Under the pieces are notes generated by a model, which was not told where the DNA came from, did no database searches, and saw nothing but the letters and a program-made list of their open reading frames with translations. From assembly GCA_009840005.1 (NCBI GenBank), contig VXOR01000061.1, forward strand, positions 79,724 to 143,723: a stretch of 64,000 bases of DNA, read 5' to 3'. Positions 44,058-52,362 of the stretch are shown here, piece by piece. The position numbers and the translations under genes are program-made. The stretch is from Gemmatimonadota bacterium. GTDB lineage: Bacteria; Latescibacterota; UBA2968; UBA8231. How positions within the stretch are numbered: the stretch's first letter is position 1; the number at the start of each line of letters is the position of its first letter.

Positions 44058-44142
44058 TATGTTAAAATTAGGAATTAGGAATTGAGAATTACGAATTACC
44101 CCCACCCCAATTCCTAATTCTTAATTCTTAATTCTTAATTCA
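44058..44142. repeat. AATTAGG/AATTCTT heptamer repeat array forming an inverted repeat
   Basis: AATTAGGAATTAGGAATTGAGAATTACGAATT on one side faces AATTCCTAATTCTTAATTCTTAATTCTTAATT on the other across a C-rich loop. It lies between accA and the aminotransferase gene, and the last codons and stop of the aminotransferase (ELRIKN) are written by it. A hairpin here could weaken read-through into accA. Confidence 0.75.
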
Positions 44143-45311
44143 CCCAGCGCCGCCTCAACTCGGTCCAGCGCCTTTTCAAGCAGGTCCAGCGACGTGGCGT
44201 AGGAAAGCCGGATGTGCTCGTAGGTGCCAAATCCAGCACCGGGCACACAGGCCACCTTGGCCCCTTCGAGCAAATACTCGCACAATGCCACTGAGTCGCG
44301 GACTTGGCTGCCGTAGTACGCGGCGACGTCGGGATAGGCGTAAAAGGCTCCCGACGGCAGCACGCATTCCACTCCTTCTATGGCATTGAGACGCTCGACC
44401 ATGTAGCGCCGCCGCTCATCAAAAGCTTGGCGCATTTCCTCAACCGACTCCTGCGGGCCATCGAGCGCCTCGACAGCCGCTTTCTGCGCCATCGACGAGG
44501 GGTGCGACACCTCTTGGCTTTGCACCTTGTTCATTCCGGCGATGATCTCCTCGCTGGCCCCCGTATAGCCGATGCGCCAGCCGGTCATCGAATAGGCTTT
44601 GGACACCCCGTTGACCACAATGCTGAGTTCCTTGGCCTCCGGGCTGCAAGCTGCAATCGAGTGGTGCTCGGCTCCATCGTAAATCAGCTTTTCGTAAATC
44701 TCGTCGCTGAGCACATAGACCTCGTGTTCAACAGCCACCGCCGCCAAACTCTCCAACTCCTCGCGGGTGTACACTGCGCCGCTGGGATTAGACGGCGAGC
44801 ACAAAAAAAGCATCCGCGTGCGCGGCGTAATGGCGGCGCGAAACTCGTCCGCAGTCAGCTTGAGACCATTGGCCGCTTGGGTCTCGACGATCACTGGCTC
44901 GCCGCCCACTATCCGCGGCTGCTCGCAGTAGGTCACCCAATAGGGCGTAGGGATAATGACCTCGTCGCCGGGGTTGACCAGCGCCGCCACCGCCAAAAAG
45001 AGCGAGTGCTTGGCCCCGTTGTTGACGATCACTTCGTCGGTTGTGTAAACCAAACCATTGTCGCGCTCGAATTTGCGGCAGATCGCCTCCTTGAGCTCGA
45101 TGATCCCCGATCCCGGCGTGGTGTACTTGGTAAAACCCTCGGCAATGGCGCGGATGCCAGCGTCTTTGACGTTTTGCGGCGTATCGAAATCCGGCTCGCC
45201 CGCCGACAGGGAAACCACGTCGATACCAGCGCGCTGCATGGCCGCAGCCCGCGCCGAAATCTGCATGGTGACCGACGGCTGGACGCGCTGTACATTGTGC
45301 GAAAGTGGCAT
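44121..45311 (-). CDS. Pyridoxal-phosphate aminotransferase, class I (AspB/AspC-like)
   Basis: A 396-aa fold-type I aminotransferase. The PLP-binding Lys is in NGVSKAYSMTGWRIGYTGAS near residue 236, the Asn and Asp of the cofactor site in FLCSPSNPSGAVYTREEL and YVLSDEIYEKLIYDG, and the substrate-carboxylate Arg in HIRLSYATS near the end. The sequence fits the subgroup using aspartate, prephenate or aromatic acids (AspB type of Bacillus and Thermus). It starts with ATG at 45311, 6 nt after argJ stops, so it is in the amino-acid operon. The C-terminal ELRIKN is encoded by repeat DNA. Confidence 0.92.
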   Translation of the reverse strand: MPLSHNVQRVQPSVTMQISARAAAMQRAGIDVVSLSAGEPDFDTPQNVKDAGIRAIAEGFTKYTTPGSGIIELKEAICRKFERDNGLVYTTDEVIVNNGAKHSLFLAVAALVNPGDEVIIPTPYWVTYCEQPRIVGGEPVIVETQAANGLKLTADEFRAAITPRTRMLFLCSPSNPSGAVYTREELESLAAVAVEHEVYVLSDEIYEKLIYDGAEHHSIAACSPEAKELSIVVNGVSKAYSMTGWRIGYTGASEEIIAGMNKVQSQEVSHPSSMAQKAAVEALDGPQESVEEMRQAFDERRRYMVERLNAIEGVECVLPSGAFYAYPDVAAYYGSQVRDSVALCEYLLEGAKVACVPGAGFGTYEHIRLSYATSLDLLEKALDRVEAALGELRIKN

Positions 45312-45317
45312 AGTTCC

Positions 45318-46511
45318 TCAGGTAGTGTATTCGGCGTTCAGACGCACGTACTCGTACGTCAGATCGCAGGTAAAAATTTCAGCCGCGGCCTCGCCCATCG
45401 CCAAGTCGATGTCAATGGCCATTTCCTCCGCCTGCATGGCCGCGCTCAGCTTATCCCCGTCAAAATCGAGACCAGCGCCGTTGCCGTAGATGTCGGTGCC
45501 GCACAGCGACACGTGCGCCCTTTCGGGATCGAACTCGACGCCGGCGTACCCCATCGCGCACAGGATGCGTCCCCAGTTGGGATCGTTGCCAAACGCCGCG
45601 GTCTTCACCAAGCTCGAATTAGCCACCGCAATGCCGACTTGTCTCGCCTCGGCTTCAGTGGCGGCACCGCGCACCGCTATGGTGATCAGCTTGGACGACC
45701 CCTCGGCGTCGCGCGCAATCGCCTGGGCCATCTGCCGACACGCGTACTCAATGCCCTCGTAGAGACGCGCGCAATCGCGTTCGCCTAGCTCCGCGCCGTC
45801 GCCATTGGCCATCAGGATCACCGTATCGCTCGTGCTCATGTCGCCGTCAACCGTAATGCAGTTGAACGTGCGCTGGATGGCTTGCGACAGCAGTTCCTGC
45901 AACTGTCCGCTGGGCACGGCCGCGTCCGTGGTCACCACCGCTAGCATTGTCGCCATGTTGGGGGCGATCATCGCCGCTCCTTTGGCCATCGCCCCGACCA
46001 CGGCGCGGCCCGATTCCAATTCAACCTCGACAGCGCAACTCTTCGGCACGGTGTCCGTGGTCATGATCGCCTCGGCGGCAGTAGCACCGCCTTCCTCGGA
46101 CAACGCCGCGACAATCCGCGGAATGCCCGCTTCAATCTTGGCAATCGGCAACGGCACGCCGATCAAGCCGGTGGAGCAAACCAACACTTCTTCCGTTTGC
46201 AGGCCCAACTCACTCGCCGTCAGTGCACACATCCGCCGGGCGTATTCTAAACCGACGTCGCCGTTGCAGACATTGGCGTTGCCGCTGTTGAGAATCACGG
46301 CCCGCGCCCTGCCGTCGGCGAGGTGCTCGCGGTCGATGGCAATCGGCGCACCCTGCACCTTGTTGGTGGTGTACACCGCGGCCGCATTCGCCGAGCGCGT
46401 CGAATACACCAGCGCCAAATCCTTAGCGCCCGACTCCTTGACACCCGTCTGGATGCCAGCCGCCCGGTACCCACTCGGCGAAGTGACCCCACCGCCCTCG
46501 ATAATTCTCAT
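45318..46511 (-). CDS. argJ: Bifunctional ornithine acetyltransferase/N-acetylglutamate synthase ArgJ
   Basis: ArgJ moves the acetyl group from N-acetylornithine to glutamate, and often also makes N-acetylglutamate from acetyl-CoA. The autocleavage site is KGAAMIAPNMATMLAVVTTD, with the nucleophilic Thr in the ATML motif near residue 190. The 397-aa length and the oxyanion motif (STGLIGVPL near 114) are normal. The ATG is at 46511, 6 nt after cimA stops. No other arg gene is nearby. Confidence 0.95.
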   Translation of the reverse strand: MRIIEGGGVTSPSGYRAAGIQTGVKESGAKDLALVYSTRSANAAAVYTTNKVQGAPIAIDREHLADGRARAVILNSGNANVCNGDVGLEYARRMCALTASELGLQTEEVLVCSTGLIGVPLPIAKIEAGIPRIVAALSEEGGATAAEAIMTTDTVPKSCAVEVELESGRAVVGAMAKGAAMIAPNMATMLAVVTTDAAVPSGQLQELLSQAIQRTFNCITVDGDMSTSDTVILMANGDGAELGERDCARLYEGIEYACRQMAQAIARDAEGSSKLITIAVRGAATEAEARQVGIAVANSSLVKTAAFGNDPNWGRILCAMGYAGVEFDPERAHVSLCGTDIYGNGAGLDFDGDKLSAAMQAEEMAIDIDLAMGEAAAEIFTCDLTYEYVRLNAEYTT

Positions 46512-46516
46512 AGCAC

Positions 46517-48112
46517 TCAGTCCGTTCCCGTCGCGCCGACCGCTAGCTCGGCTAGCGCGTCCTTCATCAATTTGTAGTGCAGACTATCGGCCAAGGCGAT
46601 CCAACTCGCCTCGATCACATTCTCCGACACCCCCACCGTACCCCACACATCCTTGCCGTCCGACGACTCGATCAACACGCGCGTCTTGGCCGCGGTTCCG
46701 TCGCTGCTCGACAACACCCGTACCTTGTAGTCCTCCAAATGCACCTGCTTGAGCGCGGGAAACTCCTGCTCCAGCGCCTTGCGCAGTGCTTGGTCGAGCG
46801 CGTTGACCGGGCCATCGCCGCCAGCGACCATATGGTACTCGGCATCGCCGATGACGACCTTGACAATAGCCTCGGCTTCTTCGACGTGCTCCCCGATCCT
46901 ACGGTTGATCGTGCGGAAGTTGATCAGCGTAAATAAGTCCTCGTACGTGCCCTGGACCCGGCGCGCCATCAACTCAAACGATCCCTCCGCCGCCTCAAAC
47001 TGATAGCCCTCGTGCTCCAACTGCTTGACCCGCTCCAAGACCCGCCCCACCAGCGGATCCCTCTTCTCTATGTCGGGCAAAAATCGCTGGAGCTTGCTGA
47101 CAATCGTCGCGCCGCCCGCTTGGTCCGAGACCAAGAACCGCCGCTCATTGCCCACCCGCTCAGGCTCGATATGCTCAAACGAGTGGGCGACCTTCATCAC
47201 CCCATCGACATGTGCTCCGCCCTTGTGGGCGAACGCGCTCTCGCCGACGTAAGGCTGGCGGTGATCGTGATAGACATTGGCGATCTCGCTGAGGAAGCGG
47301 GAGAAGTCCATCAGGTCCGCGAGGTTGTCGCGGCCCACCGTCTCGAAACCCATCTTCAACTCGAGGTTGGGCAAAATTGAGCACAAGTTGGCGTTGCCGC
47401 AGCGTTCTCCGTAGCCGTTAAAAGTTCCCTGCACTTGCACCGCCCCCCGCTCCACGGCCACGAGCGTATTGGCCACACCGACGCCAGCATCGTTGTGCGT
47501 GTGGATGCCAAAGGGGATGCCGATCCGCGCCTTGACCTCCTCGACAATCTGACTCATCTCGCTGGTCAAGGTACCGCCATTAGTATCGCAGAGCACCAAA
47601 ATCCGCGCCCCACCGCGCTCGGCGGCCAACAGCGTCTCAACCGCGTAACTGGCGTCGGCCCTATAGCCATCAAAGAAATGCTCGGCATCGTAGATCACCT
47701 CCCGACCGTGCGCGACCAGATAGGCGACTGAATCCTCGATCAACTGCACATTGCCCGCTAGCGTGGTGCGCAAGATCTCAGTCGCGTGCAAGGTCCAGCT
47801 CTTGCCGAAGAGGGCGATGCTCTCGGTCTCGGCCTTAAGCAGCGTCTGCAAGGTCTCGTCTTCCTCCGGTGCGTTGGTCGCCCGTCGAGTGCTGCCGAAG
47901 GCGGTTACTTTCGCCTGTAACCCGAGCTTTTTCGCCTCTTGGAAAAAAGCCAAGTCCTTGGGATTGGTCGGGTTCGGCCAACCCCCTTCAATGTAATCGA
48001 CCCCCAGCGCGTCGAGCCGCCGTGCGATCAGCAACTTGTCCTCTAGCGAATAGGAAATGCCCTCGGCTTGGGCTCCGTCTCGCAGGGTGGAGTCATAGAC
48101 TTCAATGCGCAT
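46517..48112 (-). CDS. cimA: (R)-citramalate synthase
   Basis: Condenses pyruvate and acetyl-CoA to (R)-citramalate, the entry of the threonine-independent route to isoleucine. The HMGL-like signature IEVYDSTLRDGAQAEGISYS, IHTHNDAGVGVANTLVAVE and FNGYGERCGNANL are diagnostic of CimA rather than LeuA. A C-terminal regulatory LeuA-dimer domain is present (about 400-530). I chose the ATG at 48112 because GGAGG lies about 11 nt upstream and this avoids overlap with leuB; a start at 48130 or 48148 is possible. It follows leuB by 22 nt. Its product feeds LeuCD and LeuB of the same operon. Confidence 0.94.
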   Translation of the reverse strand: MRIEVYDSTLRDGAQAEGISYSLEDKLLIARRLDALGVDYIEGGWPNPTNPKDLAFFQEAKKLGLQAKVTAFGSTRRATNAPEEDETLQTLLKAETESIALFGKSWTLHATEILRTTLAGNVQLIEDSVAYLVAHGREVIYDAEHFFDGYRADASYAVETLLAAERGGARILVLCDTNGGTLTSEMSQIVEEVKARIGIPFGIHTHNDAGVGVANTLVAVERGAVQVQGTFNGYGERCGNANLCSILPNLELKMGFETVGRDNLADLMDFSRFLSEIANVYHDHRQPYVGESAFAHKGGAHVDGVMKVAHSFEHIEPERVGNERRFLVSDQAGGATIVSKLQRFLPDIEKRDPLVGRVLERVKQLEHEGYQFEAAEGSFELMARRVQGTYEDLFTLINFRTINRRIGEHVEEAEAIVKVVIGDAEYHMVAGGDGPVNALDQALRKALEQEFPALKQVHLEDYKVRVLSSSDGTAAKTRVLIESSDGKDVWGTVGVSENVIEASWIALADSLHYKLMKDALAELAVGATGTD

Positions 48113-48134
48113 GGTGTTGCTGCCCTCCATCGCC

Positions 48135-49193
48135 CTAGGCGTCGGCAACGGCCTGGGCTACTAGGTCCCCTACTTCCGCCGTCGAATACCCCATCCTACC
48201 CGCACTCATATCGTCGAGCTTGGTCAGCGTCGAGACGATAGCGCCCTCCAAAATGTTGGCACCCTCGTGCTCGCCAAGCGTGTCGAGCATGAGCTGGCAA
48301 GCGCCGACGGCGGCCATAGGATTGATGATATTCTGGCCGGTGTACTTGGGGGCCGAGCCACCGATCGGCTCGAACATCGACACGCCTTCGGGGTTGATAT
48401 TGCCACCGGCGGCAATGCCCATTCCGCCCTGGATCATCGCGCCCAAATCCGTGATGATGTCTCCGAACATGTTGTCGGTAACTACCACGTCGAACCACTC
48501 GGGATTTTTGACCATCCACATGCAGATGGCATCGACGTGGGCGTAGTCGCGCTTGATGGCCGGATAGTCGGCCGCGCCGATTTCCTCAAACACCCGCTCC
48601 CACAGGTCGAAGGCATACGTCAGCACGTTGGTCTTGCCACACAGCGTCAAGGTGTTGTCCTTGTTGCGCCGCTGGGTGTACTCAAAGGCGTAGCGCAGAC
48701 AGCGCTCGACGCCCTTGCGAGTGTTGATCGATTCCTGTACCGCGATCTCGTCGGGCGTGCCCTTTTTGAGGAAGCCGCCAGAACCCGCGTACAGCCCCTC
48801 AGTATTTTCGCGCACCACCACAAAGTCGATATCCTCCGGCCCCTTGTCCTTAATCGGCGTCGGCACGTTGGGATAGAGCTTGACTGGGCGAAGGTTGATG
48901 TACTGGTCCAACTCAAATCGCAGTCTCAGTAGAATGCCCTTTTCGAGGATACCCGGCTTCACATCGGGGTGGCCGATGGCCCCTAGGTAAATGGCGTCGA
49001 ACTGCCTAAAGCCGTCGGCCGCCGAGTCGGGCAAGACCTCGCCGGTGCGCAAGTAGCGATCGCCGCCAAAGTCGAACTCCACGGTCTCGTATTTGAATCC
49101 CTGCTTAGCGGCCACCGCGTCGAGTGCTTTCAGCCCCTCGACTACCACTTCAGGCCCTGTTCCGTCTCCGGGTATTACGGCAATTTTGTGCAA
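48135..49193 (-). CDS. leuB: 3-isopropylmalate dehydrogenase LeuB
   Basis: NAD-dependent oxidative decarboxylase for 3-isopropylmalate and, in the citramalate route, for methylmalate. The metal-binding NMFGDIITDLGAMIQGG and the GSAPKYTGQNIINP region mark the isocitrate/isopropylmalate dehydrogenase family. The N-terminus IAVIPGDGTGPEV is standard. At 352 aa and without an isocitrate-type Ser loop it is the LeuB branch; a tartrate/methylmalate dehydrogenase preference cannot be excluded. It overlaps the possible upstream start of cimA and is separated from the small membrane gene by 4 nt. Confidence 0.92.
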   Translation of the reverse strand: MHKIAVIPGDGTGPEVVVEGLKALDAVAAKQGFKYETVEFDFGGDRYLRTGEVLPDSAADGFRQFDAIYLGAIGHPDVKPGILEKGILLRLRFELDQYINLRPVKLYPNVPTPIKDKGPEDIDFVVVRENTEGLYAGSGGFLKKGTPDEIAVQESINTRKGVERCLRYAFEYTQRRNKDNTLTLCGKTNVLTYAFDLWERVFEEIGAADYPAIKRDYAHVDAICMWMVKNPEWFDVVVTDNMFGDIITDLGAMIQGGMGIAAGGNINPEGVSMFEPIGGSAPKYTGQNIINPMAAVGACQLMLDTLGEHEGANILEGAIVSTLTKLDDMSAGRMGYSTAEVGDLVAQAVADA

Positions 49194-49197
49194 TTAT

Positions 49198-49446
49198 TTA
49201 CCTCCGTCTATTCTCGTTCCAATTGGCAAAATAGCGCAGTCCTGTGACCACGATTCTAACAGCGAAATACAGCAACATCACGCCGGCTGTGAGGATCAAC
49301 ACCACGAACACCAACCCTGTCGCGATTAGAATCGCGCATATAACAGTTGCCGCGACAAAAGCCAAAAACAGCAAGGCGGTCGTCGGTATCAGCACCCGAG
49401 CTAATGGGTTGGTAACTTTCCGTCCGTTTACTTTGATGTGTCCCAT
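49198..49446 (-). CDS. Small two-helix membrane protein
   Basis: An 82-aa protein, hidden in a longer open frame. I chose the ATG at 49446 because AGAGGTG is 6 nt upstream. A polar start (MGHIKVNGRKVTNPLARVLI) is followed by two hydrophobic segments at about 18-45 and 47-68, ending in a basic tail (NWNENRRR). It sits between leuD and leuB in the same direction. No family is recognised. Confidence 0.65.
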   Translation of the reverse strand: MGHIKVNGRKVTNPLARVLIPTTALLFLAFVAATVICAILIATGLVFVVLILTAGVMLLYFAVRIVVTGLRYFANWNENRRR

Positions 49447-49459
49447 CTTATCACCTCTT

Positions 49460-50053
49460 TCAGAACCCCGCCACGTACGGCAGCTTCTGCGTAGTGCTCT
49501 CAATCTGGTCGCCAGCGAACAAAAGCTGACCCAGCGAATCCCAGCTTCCCTTGAGAAACTGCTCGCGTGGGCCGTCGGCAATATCGGCTGCAACTTGGCC
49601 ACCAGCCCAGCGCACCTGCCGCGCTTCGAGATCAATGGCCACCTCCTGCGCCGGATCGCTCTCAACTGCGTCCATCAAAGTCTGCATGTCCTCGGCCGCT
49701 ACCCGCACACAGGGCAGTCCCATGGCGATGCAGTTGCCAAAAAAAATCTCGGCAAAGGACTCGGCGACAAACCCCTTGATCCCCCAACGCATCAGAGCCT
49801 GCGGCGCGTGTTCGCGCGAAGACCCGCAGCCGAAGTTGGCATTGGCCAACAGGATCGACGCCCCTTGGAAACGCGCTTGGTCAAAGGGATGGTCACTGCC
49901 GGCGCGATCATCCTCAAAGGCATGGGCCCCTAGATTCTCAAAGGTCACCGTCCGCAAAAAGCGAGCCGGAATGATGCGGTCGGTATCAATATCGGCCCCG
50001 CGCACCACCACGCCGCGGCCAGTTATCGTCTTAATCACACTCGAATTTTCCAT
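49460..50053 (-). CDS. leuD: 3-isopropylmalate dehydratase small subunit LeuD
   Basis: Small subunit of the isomerase that converts 2- to 3-isopropylmalate, and citramalate to methylmalate. The 197-aa sequence has TDRIIPARFLRTVTFENLG and the swivel-domain ANFGCGSSREHAPQALMRWG signature. GGAGAC is the RBS before the ATG at 50053. It is separated from its partner leuC by a three-gene MNT-HicB-HicA cassette, an unusual split of an otherwise adjacent pair. The next gene upstream, hicA, stops 42 nt before it. Confidence 0.95.
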   Translation of the reverse strand: MENSSVIKTITGRGVVVRGADIDTDRIIPARFLRTVTFENLGAHAFEDDRAGSDHPFDQARFQGASILLANANFGCGSSREHAPQALMRWGIKGFVAESFAEIFFGNCIAMGLPCVRVAAEDMQTLMDAVESDPAQEVAIDLEARQVRWAGGQVAADIADGPREQFLKGSWDSLGQLLFAGDQIESTTQKLPYVAGF

Positions 50054-50095
50054 GGTGTCTCCTTAAAAATTTCGCCAGCAAGCCCACGCAAGTAT

Positions 50096-50323
50096 CTAAC
50101 GAGCCTCAAGGAAATCGTCGACGCCGATTTGGGCCTCTCGAAGAATGGCGCGAAGCGTTCCTTCCGCCATATCTCTAGTGTGCCGAGGTACAGTAACTTT
50201 CCGACCAGTCTGTGCATGACGCCAAACTTCGTGACTGCCCGGTCCTGGACGGTCGAACGCATAACCAAAATGTCGCAGACGCCGAGCAACATCTCGATAC
50301 TTGAACCCGGAGAGCCGTCCCAC
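50096..50323 (-). CDS. HicA family mRNA interferase toxin
   Basis: A 75-aa HicA with the double-stranded-RNA-binding-like fold: SGFKYRDVARRLRHFGYAFD, catalytic His in GPGSHEVWRHAQTGRK, then VPRHTRDMAEGTLRAILREA. It is complete, starting with GTG at 50323 whose first base overlaps the hicB stop. It is the last gene of the cassette inserted in the leu operon. Its gene context with leuC and leuD is unusual, since HicA is expected to be toxic when unmatched. Confidence 0.88.
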   Translation of the reverse strand: MGRLSGFKYRDVARRLRHFGYAFDRPGPGSHEVWRHAQTGRKVTVPRHTRDMAEGTLRAILREAQIGVDDFLEAR

Positions 50324-50574
50324 TACGGCACGCTGACGGGTACTAGCAGATCAATTTCGGCGTTACCCTCTGGGAGAGTCGCCAATGCGCGAGGCAGTGG
50401 GTCGCCGTGTTCAATACACGACTCTGCAATTTTGCGTACGAGACCTTGTGCAATCTCGACAGCTTCGGTGAGGCTGCGTCCTTCCGCAATCAAGCCCGGA
50501 ACATCGGGGCTCGTGGCGAGAAAGCCGCCTTCGTCCAATGACTCAATACGCAGTCGGATCGCCGATTCGTTCAT
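50323..50574 (-). CDS. HicB family antitoxin
   Basis: An 83-aa HicB starting at ATG 50574 (GGAG about 9 nt upstream; longer frame rejected). The sequence IRLRIESLDEGGFLATSPDV, then PGLIAEGRSLTEAVEIAQGL is the standard partial RNase-H fold. A short C-terminal tail (NAEIDLLVPVSV) follows, without a clear DNA-binding domain. Its start overlaps the stop of the nucleotidyltransferase gene by 1 nt (TGATG). Confidence 0.88.
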   Translation of the reverse strand: MNESAIRLRIESLDEGGFLATSPDVPGLIAEGRSLTEAVEIAQGLVRKIAESCIEHGDPLPRALATLPEGNAEIDLLVPVSVP

Positions 50575-50903
50575 CAAGTTTGTCTCCTCTTGCATCGCGC
50601 GGCATACAACGATTGCTTCGTCCGCTCAATGTCGCGAGCGATATAGCGATTCTTCACGGCTCCTGAAACGACTAGATCAATCTGCTTCCCTAGTATGGCT
50701 CTGAGGTCTTCCAGCAGGCCGAAATAGGCATCGACTCGCGCATACGGTTCCATTGGGCCAAGTTCGACCAATAGATCGACGTCGCTCTGACCGGGGTGGA
50801 AGTCACCGCGCAGGGCCGATCCAAAGGCATCCAACCGAGTTGCACCGTGGCGTTTGCAGGCTTGCGCGATAGCGTCGAGCTTGCTTTCGAGCATCTCTGT
50901 CAT
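50574..50903 (-). CDS. Minimal nucleotidyltransferase (MNT, MntA-like)
   Basis: A 109-aa nucleotidyltransferase-fold protein with LDAFGSALRGDFHPGQSDVD as GS(x10)DxD signature, then LLVELGPMEPYARVDAYFGL. MNT proteins AMPylate HEPN toxins and act as their antitoxins; no HEPN gene is seen here. I chose the ATG at 50903 because GGAG lies 6 nt upstream. It leads the cassette MNT-HicB-HicA between leuC and leuD, so this MNT is either an orphan or acts with HicAB (inference). Confidence 0.87.
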   Translation of the reverse strand: MTEMLESKLDAIAQACKRHGATRLDAFGSALRGDFHPGQSDVDLLVELGPMEPYARVDAYFGLLEDLRAILGKQIDLVVSGAVKNRYIARDIERTKQSLYAARCKRRQT

Positions 50904-50952
50904 CGGTATCTCCATTACACTCGGTCAGTTTTGACAATCCAATAAAGGATCC

Positions 50953-52350
50953 CTACCCCACCAACTCTCGCACATCCGCCACCTCGCCCGCCACCGCCGC
51001 CGCCGCGACCATCGCCGGACTCATCAGCAAAGTGCGGCCGGTGGGGCTGCCCTGCCGACCCTTGAAATTGCGATTGGACGACGAGGCGCACAGTTCGCGG
51101 CCTTGGAGTTTGTCGGGATTCATCGCCAAGCACATGGAGCAGCCCGCTCCCCGCCACTGGAACCCAGCCTCCGCAAATATCTCGTGCAGGCCCTCGGCCT
51201 CGGCTGCGGCCCGCACCTGTTGCGACCCAGGCACCACGAGGGCGCGGACGCCGGAGGCTACTTTGCGTCCGCGAGCAACCCGGGCTGCCTCGCGCAAATC
51301 CGAGAGCCGACCGTTGGTGCAGGAGCCAATAAACGCCACATCTACTTTGGTCCCGGCGATCTTCTGCCCCGGCTCAAAGTCCATATAATCGAAGGCTTCC
51401 CGGACGGTGGAGCGGTCGGCATCGGCAAAAGCGTCTAGCCCGGGCAGGGCCTGGTCAACGCCGACCGATTGGCCCGGCGTAATGCCCCACGTCACGGTCG
51501 GGCCGATCTCGCGGCCGTCGATTTGGATTAGGTCGTCGTACTCGGCATCTGCATCCGAAGCCATGGACTCCCACCATTCGACCGCAGACTCAAAGTTGCG
51601 CGGCGCATAAGACCGCCCATTGAGATAGTCGTACGTCGTCTGATCGGGATTGACGTATCCGACTCGGGCACCGCCCTCAATCGACATGTTGCACACCGTC
51701 ATCCGCTCTTCGATGGACATGGCCTCAATGACGGAACCGCCGTACTCATAGCCGTAGCCAACGCCGCCATTGACCCCGAGCTGGCCGATGATGTGTAAGA
51801 TGACGTCCTTGGCATACACCCCCTCGCTCAGCACACCGCTAACTTCGATCCGCCGCACCTTGAGCGGGTCCATAGCCAAGCACTGGGTGGCGAGCACGTC
51901 GCGGACTTGGCTGGTGCCAATGCCAAAGGCCACCGCGCCAAAAGCCCCGTGCGTTGAAGTGTGGCTGTCGCCGCAGGCAATGGTCATGCCCGGCTGGGTC
52001 AATCCCAGTTCCGGGCCGATGACGTGGACTACCCCTTGGCGCTGATCGTCGATGTTGAACAGCGGGATCTCGAACTCGGCGGCATTCTGTTCGATCGCAT
52101 CCATCATCTCCTCAGCCAAATCATCGACAAAAGGCCGCTGCACCAAGTCCGTGGGCACGATGTGATCCACGGTGGCAAAGGTGCGCTTTGGGAAGCGGAC
52201 GGTAAGGCCGCGCTCCCGCAGCATCTCAAAGGCCTGGGGACTGGTCACCTCGTGGACCAAATGCAGACCAACGAACAACTGCGTCTGCCCAGAGGGCAAC
52301 TCGCGCACGGTGTGCGCGTCCCAAACCTTGTGCAACAGGGTCTTACCCAT
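50953..52350 (-). CDS. leuC: 3-isopropylmalate dehydratase large subunit LeuC
   Basis: Aconitase-family [4Fe-4S] isomerase subunit. The cluster Cys are in [11 protein letters not shown] near 345 and [11 protein letters not shown] near 407-410; [16 protein letters not shown] near 128 carries the catalytic site. The 465-aa length fits bacterial LeuC. ATG 52350 is chosen with GAGGAG upstream; a TTG two codons earlier is in frame. It follows leuA by 12 nt. LeuD, its obligate partner, is 900 nt further on, past the MNT-HicBA cassette. Confidence 0.95.
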   Translation of the reverse strand: MGKTLLHKVWDAHTVRELPSGQTQLFVGLHLVHEVTSPQAFEMLRERGLTVRFPKRTFATVDHIVPTDLVQRPFVDDLAEEMMDAIEQNAAEFEIPLFNIDDQRQGVVHVIGPELGLTQPGMTIACGDSHTSTHGAFGAVAFGIGTSQVRDVLATQCLAMDPLKVRRIEVSGVLSEGVYAKDVILHIIGQLGVNGGVGYGYEYGGSVIEAMSIEERMTVCNMSIEGGARVGYVNPDQTTYDYLNGRSYAPRNFESAVEWWESMASDADAEYDDLIQIDGREIGPTVTWGITPGQSVGVDQALPGLDAFADADRSTVREAFDYMDFEPGQKIAGTKVDVAFIGSCTNGRLSDLREAARVARGRKVASGVRALVVPGSQQVRAAAEAEGLHEIFAEAGFQWRGAGCSMCLAMNPDKLQGRELCASSSNRNFKGRQGSPTGRTLLMSPAMVAAAAVAGEVADVRELVG

Positions 52351-52362
52351 CTCCAATCTCCT

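Noticed and set aside
44304..45788. A 494-aa plus-strand open frame opposite the aminotransferase and argJ.
   Set aside because: It is an antisense shadow of two well-identified genes and has no family features.
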